Source: Candidatus Sumerlaeota bacterium
GTDB taxonomy: Bacteria; Sumerlaeota; T1SED10-198M
DNA: 14,153 nucleotides
Direction of reading: 5' to 3'
NCBI GenBank assembly: GCA_003554345.1
Contig: PWGE01000112.1
Coordinates: 1-14,153, forward strand
The notes beneath the pieces are model-generated. The model did no database searches and had not been told where the DNA came from. It saw only the letters and a list, made by a program, of their open reading frames with translations. Shown here piece after piece: positions 7,027 through 14,153 of this stretch. Position 1 is the stretch's first letter. Each line of letters opens with the position of its first letter. A program made the translations under genes and the position numbers.

Positions 7027-9480
7027 ATGAAAAAGTTCATGAAAACTGGAATTTTCTGGTTGCTTTCTGTAACCGTTCTTTGGTTGTCGGCTGATATGAT
7101 TGACGTAACTGCTCCTGAAGAAGAGATACATATTGATGCCGATCATATTGAGTACCAGGAAGAAAGGCGTCAAATCTACTGCCGGGGCGACGTGGAAATA
7201 GTAACGGAGAGGGGAACTATTTATGCTCAGCAGGCACTGGTTGATTTTTCCAGCAGGGAAATATATGCCAGTGATGAGGTGCGTTTTCATCGAACAGATC
7301 TCGGAGAATATCAGACGGAAAACCTGCGCTATAATTATGAGTTTGATTATCTCTATGCTGAAGAAGTAGAAGGGCATGATGCTTTTGTGCGCTTTTCCAT
7401 GTCCGAAGTCCATTCTCATGGTCAGGAAGAAATTGTGGGGCAGGATGGGTGTGTGACCCATTGTGAATTGCCTCATCCTCATTACCGCGTGGAAGCTGAT
7501 GAAATCGAGGTGTATCTTAATCAAAGGGTGTATGTAAGAGGAGCGCTGTTCCGAGCCGGTAATGTTCCCTTTTTATATTTGCCGGTGTATTCCCGCAACC
7601 TGGGCAAAAAATCACCCTGGTCGGTTTCGGCAGGATATGAGTCAGAAAAAGGAGCTACCACGAAAGTAAGTTATCTTTTTCGCCAGAAATACTATGCTGA
7701 CCGGCAACAAGAGGAAAGACTGAGCCGATGGAGCCTTCTCTTACAGGGCGACCATTATACAAGGCGGGGAACCGGTCTGCATACCTACGGAAAGTTCGGA
7801 GTGCTGGATGATGCCTGGATGGGCCGGCTTTTTGGCTATTATATAGAGGATGATCGCTATGATTTCACGCGCCGTCTATCAGATGAGGAACTGGATAACC
7901 TGATAGAATCAGGTGAACTTGATGATAAATATAAGTACGATATCCATCGTTATACACTGACTTCAGAAAATCGTTTTGAATTGCCCCGTGACTGGCTATG
8001 GCATCTGAATTTTGAACTACACAGTGACCCCGATATCTATCGGGATTTTATCGAAACAGACCGGCCAGAACAATTGAGAGTGCAACGGGGTGTTGAAAGT
8101 GTGTTCAGTCGCGTCTTTGATGACCACTATTTTTCGTTAAGCATGCGTTATAAAGAGCGCTTGAGTCGCCTTCAATATCGCGATACGTATAAACACTGGG
8201 CTGATGATATTGAGTTTGATAGAATAGATTACTACCGGGCTCAACAGCAGATACCCGTCGCCTCCCTGGAGCGGCGGTATCTTCCTCTTAGTTCACATCT
8301 CATGTATAAATATCAGTTAGATTTTTTCAATGTGCTTGATACCGGTCTTATGCCGCAAAGCACGGCCGACGAAAGATGGCTCACAGGAGCGATGCTGGAT
8401 AACCGGTTCTTTTTTAATTATTATTTTACCCCTCTTTTCTCCATTGACAGTGAAAGCGGCTTAAAAAGTGGGTACGTGAGTTATGATAGAGACAGCTATG
8501 GAGATAACCGCTTTGAAAGAGTGGAAGATCAGCTTGATGAGCGCCCCTGGTTGCAACCCCATATGGTGGAGGATGCTTTTCAAAAGATAGATTCAACACA
8601 GATCAGTGGATATAGTTATAATACCCTGAATTATCATCCTGCTGATAACCTGCGGTTTTATACATTTTATAATCATGTACATAATTTTGGTGATACCACC
8701 GGAGATTTTTACCAGGAAATAGCCAATCATCGATATAAAGAAGATGTGTACCCTTTTCTGCGGGAAACCCGGGAAGTGGGTGCCGGTTTTGAGCATACCT
8801 GGGATTCTCCTGCGTATAGACTCAATGTGGAATTTGGCGAAAACCTGCGTTCTGACCTGTATCCCCGCGAAACCATGCGCTATGTGAGAGGGGATGTGTC
8901 CGTGCAGAATGAGGATGAAACATTTTCTCTTTTTGCCGGACCTGCCTGGAATAAGGTGAATGAGCTGGCGGTTTTTGATGATGGAGCAGAGCGGCAGTAT
9001 GAAGATTTTGAGAGGGATATCTATACGCTGTATGCCGGCTTTGATCTTCAGCCGGAAGACAGATGGCGCTGGTCTCTGGTCTATCATTCTTCCTGGGAAA
9101 AAGAAGATCATCCCCAGCGGCCTGATGATAGGAGAACCCTTGATCAGGTTTATTCCCATCTGACGAGTACCCTTGAACTCCAGGTTTCCGACCGGTATAC
9201 CCTTAACACTCATGCAACGTATGATATTGATGAAAGTGACTTTGAATATATTAGTGTCGGATTGGACCGATGGCTTCACTGCTGGAATGTAGGAATGAAT
9301 GTACAGATGCGTCAGAACCTTGATGAATTCAGTCGTGATTACGGAGACAGGTCTTTTCGTTATGCGGTGCATATTGGATTAGAGGGAATCCCGGGTGCCA
9401 GATTCGATACCGGAGATGTGGCTGAAGGCCTGGCAGCTGTTCAGGAGACTCCTGCACGACGGGAATCTCTGGCAAGGTAA
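7027..9480 (+). CDS. lptD: LptD/OstA-type LPS-assembly outer-membrane protein
   Basis: LptD receives LPS from the periplasmic bridge and inserts it into the outer leaflet of the outer membrane. Residues 1-22 form a signal peptide (MKK, a hydrophobic core, then WLSA). An OstA/LptA-like beta-jellyroll follows (about 32-115, with IHIDADHIEYQEE and YCRGDVEIV). Next is the LptD junction region, including HPHYRVEADEIEVY and VPFLYLPVYSR, then a long beta-barrel region rich in aromatics with alternating strands up to about residue 785. Four cysteines are present: C52, C142, C146 and C752 (in the motif LHCW). The barrel is followed by a tail of about 30 residues without an aromatic C-terminus. The 817-residue length is normal for LptD. 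The ATG follows the permease stop with no gap, so translational coupling is likely. No LptE lies next to it. Confidence 0.93.
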   Translation: MKKFMKTGIFWLLSVTVLWLSADMIDVTAPEEEIHIDADHIEYQEERRQIYCRGDVEIVTERGTIYAQQALVDFSSREIYASDEVRFHRTDLGEYQTENLRYNYEFDYLYAEEVEGHDAFVRFSMSEVHSHGQEEIVGQDGCVTHCELPHPHYRVEADEIEVYLNQRVYVRGALFRAGNVPFLYLPVYSRNLGKKSPWSVSAGYESEKGATTKVSYLFRQKYYADRQQEERLSRWSLLLQGDHYTRRGTGLHTYGKFGVLDDAWMGRLFGYYIEDDRYDFTRRLSDEELDNLIESGELDDKYKYDIHRYTLTSENRFELPRDWLWHLNFELHSDPDIYRDFIETDRPEQLRVQRGVESVFSRVFDDHYFSLSMRYKERLSRLQYRDTYKHWADDIEFDRIDYYRAQQQIPVASLERRYLPLSSHLMYKYQLDFFNVLDTGLMPQSTADERWLTGAMLDNRFFFNYYFTPLFSIDSESGLKSGYVSYDRDSYGDNRFERVEDQLDERPWLQPHMVEDAFQKIDSTQISGYSYNTLNYHPADNLRFYTFYNHVHNFGDTTGDFYQEIANHRYKEDVYPFLRETREVGAGFEHTWDSPAYRLNVEFGENLRSDLYPRETMRYVRGDVSVQNEDETFSLFAGPAWNKVNELAVFDDGAERQYEDFERDIYTLYAGFDLQPEDRWRWSLVYHSSWEKEDHPQRPDDRRTLDQVYSHLTSTLELQVSDRYTLNTHATYDIDESDFEYISVGLDRWLHCWNVGMNVQMRQNLDEFSRDYGDRSFRYAVHIGLEGIPGARFDTGDVAEGLAAVQETPARRESLAR

Positions 9481-9518
9481 CAAAGAAGCAGTAAGCCGTC
9501 TTAAATACAATGTTCAAT

Positions 9519-9524
9519 TATAAT
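9519..9524 (+). promoter_or_regulatory. Candidate -10 element (TATAAT) for alaS-ruvX-guaB
   Basis: A perfect TATAAT sits in the 72-base gap between lptD and alaS. No good -35 is seen at 16-19 bases upstream (the region reads GCCGTCTT) and there is no extended TG. Transcription would begin near 9531, just before the strong Shine-Dalgarno AAGGAGG at 9536-9542, leaving a short leader with no room for a T-box or attenuator. No terminator hairpin is visible in the same gap, so read-through from the lpt block is also possible. Confidence 0.35.
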
Positions 9525-9552
9525 GGTCTGTAATGAAGGAGGATAGTTATTC

Positions 9553-12183
9553 ATGAAATCTCAGGAGATTCGTGATTGCTTTGTCGATTATTTTGTTCAG
9601 CGATCTCATAAACATATACCGGCTGCACCGCTGGTTCCAGTGGGTGATCCCACTTTGTTGTTTACTACTGCCGGTATGGTGCAGTTTAAACCGCTGTGGG
9701 AAGGAACGGCGGAAATCAAGCATCCCCGGGCAGTAACAGTGCAAAAGTGCCTTCGGCTCAGTGACCTGGAAAATGTGGGAAAAACACCACGTCACGACAC
9801 TCTTTTCGAAATGCTGGGAAATTTCTCTTTTGGAGACTATTTTAAAAGGGAAGCGATTGATTATGCCTGGGAATTTTTGACGGAAGTACTTTCTCTCAGC
9901 CCTGACAGATTGTGGATAACGGTGTATAAGGATGACGATGAGGCAAAACAGATATGGTTGGAAGAAAAGAACATTCCTTCTCAACGAGTGGTATCCCTTG
10001 GTGATGAGGAGAATTTCTGGGGACCTGCCGGAGAAAGTGGTGCCTGTGGGCCCTGTTCCGAGATAATATATGATCTGGGTGAAGAAAAGGGTTGTGGTGA
10101 AAAAGATTGTGGACCTGCCTGTGAATGCGGACGCTGGCTGGAAGTCTGGAACCTGGTATTTCCTCAGTATGATAAAAGAAAGGATGGCAGCTTTCAACCT
10201 TTAAAGAATCGCGGGATAGATACAGGGATGGGACTGGAACGCCTGGCTATGATCCTGCAGCAGAAAGATTCTATTTTCCAAACCGATCTCTTTTTTCCTA
10301 TCATTAAAGAGAGTTGCTCCCTTGCTGATTGTTCTTACGGGCAGGATCCCGTTACTGACAGAGCATTGAATATTATTGCCGACCATGTCCGCGCCCTTAC
10401 TTTTGCTATTGCCGAAAATGTCACCCCTTCCAATGAAGGACGGGGCTATGTGCTGAGACGTTTGGTGCGAAGAGCTTCGAAATACGGTCGGGACCTGGGG
10501 TTACATAAACCCTTTCTTTATACCCTGGTAAATACTGTCATTGATATTATGCATCAAACGTACCCCGAACTGGTGGAAAAGACGGAACTCATCAAGCAGA
10601 TTCTCATGCGGGAAGAGGAACGTTTTTTGAAGACCCTGGACCAGGGAATGAGCCTGCTCCAGGAAGTGATAGAGGATGAGAAAAAGAAAGAATGCAAGGT
10701 GATATCGGGCAAAACGGTATTTACCCTCTATGATACCTATGGGTTTCCGGTGGAAATGACCGAAGAAATTCTCTCTCAGGAGGGGTTGGTATTTGACCGG
10801 GAACAGTTTGAGAGTGAACAGTCCAGAGCAAAAGAAATTGCCCGTAGTTCATGGCAGGATAACGGGACGGCGGAAGAGATGGAACACCTCTACAGGTCTC
10901 TTTTTGAAGAGTATGGCAAGACCAGATTTACCGGTTATGAAAAACACGAAAGTACCGCCAGAATTTTGAGTATCCTTCAAAATGGCAGGCAAATCGATTC
11001 TAAAAAGGCTGGTGATGAGAAGGTTGAAATTGTTCTGGATGAGACGCCTTTTTATGCGGAAAGTGGGGGACAGGTTGCTGATACCGGCTATCTCATTTTC
11101 CCCGGTGGCAAGGTGAGGATTCTGGACGTGGCTAAAACACCTGATGCATTGTTTGTGCATAGCGGGAAAATAGAGGAAGGCGAAATAAAGGTGAACACGA
11201 AGGTAACCGCCAGGATTGATTTCACCCGTCGCCGGGAGATTATGAAGCATCACACCTGTACCCACCTTCTCCAGGCTGCTTTACGAGAGGTGCTGGGAAA
11301 TCATATCGGGCAGACTGGTTCCTATGTATGTGAAGACCATTTTCGCTTTGACTTCACTCATTTTCAGGCTCCCTCTCAACGTGAGATAGAGCTGATAACC
11401 AAAAAAGTAAATGAATATATCCAGCTGAATAAACCGGTACATTCTGAAATATTATCACTGCAGGAAGCCAAAGAAAGGGGAGCACTGGCTTTTTTTGGTG
11501 AAAAGTACGGGGAAACCGTCCGGGTGATAACGATACCTGATATAAGCCTTGAGCTCTGTGGAGGCACCCACCTTGATCAGACTGGCTATGCCGGTATTTT
11601 TCAGGTGGTATCAGAAGCTTCCGTGGCAGCGGGAGTGCGGCGTATTGAAGCGGTCGTGGGGGAAAATGCGGTGCAGGAAGTGATTCAAAAAAACCGCCTT
11701 TTAGGTAAACTGGAAAATATGCTTAAAACCGATATGGATGAGATTCCTGCCGCGGTGGAAAGACTGGAAAAAGACCTTCATGAGCTTCAAAGAGAAAACA
11801 GGGAATTGCGTCAGAAAGATCTTTTCTTTCAGGCTGATGAACTCCTGGAAGAAAGCCCCGTAAAGAATGGCATTAAGGTGGTTGTGAAACGCTGGCAGGG
11901 ACGCCAGATGAAGGAACTTCTCCCCCTTGCCGATCATATACGGCAGAAATCCCGTCAATCAGCGGCTCTGTTGTTTATCAATGAGGAAAAAAACAAGGTG
12001 CAGTTGTTGGTAGCACTGACAGAGGATCTGACTGACCGCTATCATGCCGGGAAAATGGTCAAAGAACTGGCTGGTTTGCTGGGTGGCGGAGGCGGCGGCA
12101 AGCCTGATTGTGCCCAGGCAGGAGGAAAAAAGCCGGAAAATATTCCTGACGTTATCAAACGTTTTGAACAGTTCATGGGATAA
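9553..12183 (+). CDS. alaS: Alanyl-tRNA synthetase
   Basis: AlaRS charges tRNA-Ala with alanine and clears misacylated Ser/Gly-tRNA. The 876 residues match the normal full length. The class II catalytic core shows TTAGMVQFKPLWEG, FEMLGNFSFGDYFKREA and GIDTGMGLERL. A cysteine cluster C181, C186, C190, C192 precedes RWLEVWNLVF; this insertion is found in many bacterial AlaRS proteins. The editing domain carries the metal motif H567-TCT-H571 and C669-GGT-H673. A coiled region and the C-terminal DHHA1-type domain follow, with its Gly-rich stretch near residues 840-846. The ATG at 9553 is preceded by AAGGAGG at a spacing of 10 bases. ruvX begins 2 bases after its stop; alaS-ruvX linkage is also common in other phyla. 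All catalytic and editing residues look intact. Confidence 0.98.
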   Translation: MKSQEIRDCFVDYFVQRSHKHIPAAPLVPVGDPTLLFTTAGMVQFKPLWEGTAEIKHPRAVTVQKCLRLSDLENVGKTPRHDTLFEMLGNFSFGDYFKREAIDYAWEFLTEVLSLSPDRLWITVYKDDDEAKQIWLEEKNIPSQRVVSLGDEENFWGPAGESGACGPCSEIIYDLGEEKGCGEKDCGPACECGRWLEVWNLVFPQYDKRKDGSFQPLKNRGIDTGMGLERLAMILQQKDSIFQTDLFFPIIKESCSLADCSYGQDPVTDRALNIIADHVRALTFAIAENVTPSNEGRGYVLRRLVRRASKYGRDLGLHKPFLYTLVNTVIDIMHQTYPELVEKTELIKQILMREEERFLKTLDQGMSLLQEVIEDEKKKECKVISGKTVFTLYDTYGFPVEMTEEILSQEGLVFDREQFESEQSRAKEIARSSWQDNGTAEEMEHLYRSLFEEYGKTRFTGYEKHESTARILSILQNGRQIDSKKAGDEKVEIVLDETPFYAESGGQVADTGYLIFPGGKVRILDVAKTPDALFVHSGKIEEGEIKVNTKVTARIDFTRRREIMKHHTCTHLLQAALREVLGNHIGQTGSYVCEDHFRFDFTHFQAPSQREIELITKKVNEYIQLNKPVHSEILSLQEAKERGALAFFGEKYGETVRVITIPDISLELCGGTHLDQTGYAGIFQVVSEASVAAGVRRIEAVVGENAVQEVIQKNRLLGKLENMLKTDMDEIPAAVERLEKDLHELQRENRELRQKDLFFQADELLEESPVKNGIKVVVKRWQGRQMKELLPLADHIRQKSRQSAALLFINEEKNKVQLLVALTEDLTDRYHAGKMVKELAGLLGGGGGGKPDCAQAGGKKPENIPDVIKRFEQFMG

Positions 12184-12185
12184 CA

Positions 12186-12611
12186 ATGACACCGGTGATG
12201 GCTCTTGATATAGGACAGAAAAAAACAGGGGTGGCTTTAACAGATTCACTGGAGATGATTGCCAGACCCTGTACAGTTTTATATCATAAAGAGCCGTACC
12301 AGCTGCTGGAGCAGGTGATTATCCTTATCAGGGAGAAAAAGGTTGATACCATTGTGGTGGGAGTTCCCTATGGAAATGAAGGCGAGTTGACTGAACAGGC
12401 AGATTTTGTTCTCCAGATGAGCCGGTTCCTCCAGAAAAGAATGAGTAAAGATATCCAGTGGGTGTTTCAGGAAGAAATCCTTTCAACCCATGAAGCCTGG
12501 CAGCGGCTTCTTGAGTCAGGAGCAGGTCGAAAAAAAAGGCGTCAGCCGATGGACAAATTTGCTGCTGTCCAGATTTTACAACGATATTTATCTAAACGAG
12601 AGGTGAAATAA
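12186..12611 (+). CDS. ruvX: Putative pre-16S rRNA nuclease / Holliday junction resolvase YqgF (RuvX)
   Basis: The 141 residues fit the YqgF/RuvX family, an RNase H-like fold implicated in 16S rRNA 5' processing and possibly recombination. The first strand reads ALDIGQKKTGVALTD with catalytic D8. VVGVPYGNEGE matches the family loop, and D123 in MDKFAAVQILQRYL supplies the last acidic residue. The family motif DERLST reads EEILST here (E96, E97, I98), so the Arg is replaced by Ile while the acidic residue is kept. The start is the ATG at 12186; an in-frame ATG at 12198 would give a shorter N-terminus, and neither has a strong Shine-Dalgarno. The gene sits 2 bases after alaS and 1 base before guaB, indicating co-transcription. 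Confidence 0.92.
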   Translation: MTPVMALDIGQKKTGVALTDSLEMIARPCTVLYHKEPYQLLEQVIILIREKKVDTIVVGVPYGNEGELTEQADFVLQMSRFLQKRMSKDIQWVFQEEILSTHEAWQRLLESGAGRKKRRQPMDKFAAVQILQRYLSKREVK

Positions 12612-12612
12612 A

Positions 12613-14121
12613 ATGATGCCAAGTGACAGGACCGTAGAATTTATGAATTCCGTGGGAAGTCATATGGCTCTGACTTTTGGTGATATTATTCTTATGCCCG
12701 GCTATTCTGAAATAATGCCCGGTGAAGTAGACCTGAAAACGAAACTCACCCCTCATATAGACCTCAATATTCCCTTCCTCAGCGCTGCCATGGATTCAGT
12801 CACTGAAGCTCCCATGGCGATTGCTATGGCTTTGCAGGGGGGTATGGGGGTGATACATAAAAACCTGTCTCCCGAACAGCAAGCCAGGGAGGTTAAAAAG
12901 GTGAAATATTTTCTGAATGGATTCCTGGAAAAGGTAAGGGTAGTATCTCCGGATCACACTGTCGAAGATGTGCTCCGGTACAAGACAGAGAAAGGTTTTT
13001 CTTTTACCAGTTTCCCCGTGGTGGATGAAGAGCGCCGTTTGCTGGGAATTATCACCAAAAGAGAGATAAAATATTGCGAAGACAGGAAGATACCGGTAAA
13101 GGATATAATGATTAAAAAACCGGTGATTTCTGAGAGAAGATGCACCCTTTCTGAGGCTTACGAGATAATGAAAAAACATCAGATTAATATCCTGCCGGTT
13201 ATTGAAAAAGGGCGTTTATCAGGAATCTACTGCTGGAAGGATGTGTGTGATATTATTCGCACCGAGCATCCTTACTATAACAGGGATGAACACCATCAGT
13301 TACGCTGTGCGGCAGCTGTTAGTCCCCGCGATTATCAGCGGGTGGACATACTGGTAGAAGCCGGGGTGGATTGCCTGGTGGTGGATACGGCTCATGGCCA
13401 TACGAAAAATGTGCTGGATATGGTTCAATGGATAAAAGAACATTATGAAATAGAAGTGATTGTGGGAAATATTGCCCATAAAGAAGCTGTCTCCGACCTT
13501 ATCAAGGCCGGTGCAGATGCGTTGAAAGTGGGTATCGGGCCGGGGTCCATCTGTACTACCCGGGTGGTTACCGGTATCGGAGTGCCGCAGATAACAGCAG
13601 TCTATGAATGTGCGCTGGCGGCTAAAGGGCGAGTGCCCATTATTGCGGATGGAGGCGTGACCTTTTCCGGGGATGTTGCCAAAGCTCTGGCTGTAGGAGC
13701 TGATGCAGTTATGATGGGTAATGCGCTTGCCGGTACAGAGGAAAGTCCTGGAGAAACAATATTATATCATGGACGGAAGTATGTCAGCTATCGAGGAATG
13801 GGTTCCATGGAAGCGATGAATGAAAAGATGGGTTCTCGTCAGAGGTATTCTCAGGATACTCAGGCATCAGAGAAAATGGTGCCGGAAGGTATTGTGGGAA
13901 TGGTTCCTTATAGAGGGTCGGTTCAGGAAGTGTTGCAGCAATTTGCCGGAGGCTTGAGAAATGCGCTGGGATATGCCGGTGCTCCTTATATTCGTTCTTT
14001 TCAGGAAAAGGTAGACCTGAAAAAGGTTACAGCCTCCGGACAACGAGAAAATCATCCTCATGATGTTATAATCAGGAAAGAAGCACCGAATTATAAGGGC
14101 TCAGGAGATAATGTTTTCTGA
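12613..14121 (+). CDS. guaB: IMP dehydrogenase
   Basis: GuaB oxidises IMP to XMP with NAD+, the committed step of GMP synthesis, in the cytosol. The 502 residues show a TIM barrel interrupted by a two-CBS (Bateman) module at about 108-216, which in this family binds regulatory nucleotides. Key sites are [10 protein letters not shown], the NAD-site segment VDTAHGH, the catalytic loop [11 protein letters not shown] with C314, IIADGG with D346, GMGS at 395-398, and the flap R411-Y412 in SRQRYSQD. The C-terminus [14 protein letters not shown] is typical for bacterial enzymes. The start at 12613 is supported by AGGTG 7 bases upstream; the ATG directly after it is too distant for best spacing. It follows ruvX by 1 base. 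The 32 bases after the stop contain no visible terminator. Confidence 0.98.
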   Translation: MMPSDRTVEFMNSVGSHMALTFGDIILMPGYSEIMPGEVDLKTKLTPHIDLNIPFLSAAMDSVTEAPMAIAMALQGGMGVIHKNLSPEQQAREVKKVKYFLNGFLEKVRVVSPDHTVEDVLRYKTEKGFSFTSFPVVDEERRLLGIITKREIKYCEDRKIPVKDIMIKKPVISERRCTLSEAYEIMKKHQINILPVIEKGRLSGIYCWKDVCDIIRTEHPYYNRDEHHQLRCAAAVSPRDYQRVDILVEAGVDCLVVDTAHGHTKNVLDMVQWIKEHYEIEVIVGNIAHKEAVSDLIKAGADALKVGIGPGSICTTRVVTGIGVPQITAVYECALAAKGRVPIIADGGVTFSGDVAKALAVGADAVMMGNALAGTEESPGETILYHGRKYVSYRGMGSMEAMNEKMGSRQRYSQDTQASEKMVPEGIVGMVPYRGSVQEVLQQFAGGLRNALGYAGAPYIRSFQEKVDLKKVTASGQRENHPHDVIIRKEAPNYKGSGDNVF

Positions 14122-14153
14122 CTGGAAATTATCCGGATTCTTGACTCAATTAA

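Noticed and set aside
8593-9372. Reverse-strand open frame of 259 codons opposite the lptD barrel region
   Set aside because: The forward frame has continuous LptD features. The reverse frame shows no recognisable domain and no Shine-Dalgarno.
9481-9552. T-box or attenuator upstream of alaS
   Set aside because: The gap is only 72 bases and shows no specifier-loop or terminator structure.
12530-12537. Run of eight A in ruvX as a possible slippage site
   Set aside because: The reading frame is intact through the conserved C-terminal motif, and no alternative frame product is supported.

Overview
The window is a compact, all-forward stretch of a bacterial chromosome: ten protein genes (the first cut by the left edge), no RNA genes, no mobile elements and no CRISPR. 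LpxD, an LptF/LptG permease and an LptD-type outer-membrane protein in a row point to a diderm bacterium that makes lipid A/LPS. Base composition looks moderate (mid-forties % GC by eye). I cannot fix the phylum from the sequence. A lineage outside the Proteobacteria is likely, because the usual lpxD-fabZ-lpxA and lptF-lptG pairings are absent; Fibrobacterota- or Spirochaetota-like is only a guess.

Region 1 (2-3846) is a tightly coupled trio. A large acidic beta-rich protein of unknown function (5' end outside the window) is followed by a YbgC/FadM-type hotdog thioesterase and then a cytoplasmic TPR-Ser/Thr protein kinase. Each junction is an 8-base overlap of stop and start, which suggests translational coupling.

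Region 2 (3961-9480) is an envelope block. It starts after a 114-base gap with a WalJ/YycJ-like metallo-beta-lactamase-fold hydrolase. Then come lpxD (lipid A acylation), a single LptF/LptG-type permease overlapping lpxD by 17 bases, and lptD, which begins immediately after the permease stop. Together these cover one lipid A step, one inner-membrane LPS extractor subunit and the outer-membrane LPS inserter. LptA, LptB, LptC, the partner permease and the other Lpx enzymes must lie elsewhere.

Region 3 (9519-14121) is housekeeping: alaS (alanyl-tRNA synthetase, preceded by a perfect TATAAT and a strong Shine-Dalgarno), ruvX/yqgF two bases later, and guaB (IMP dehydrogenase) one base after that.

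I see no obvious new defence or mobile system. The least explained parts are the multi-module protein at the left edge and its coupling to the thioesterase and kinase. Other points are an activation loop without Ser/Thr in the kinase, an unusual cysteine layout in LptD and a charged insertion in the LptF/G protein. The largest gap without a gene is 114 bases, so no stretch over 300 bases is unaccounted for.
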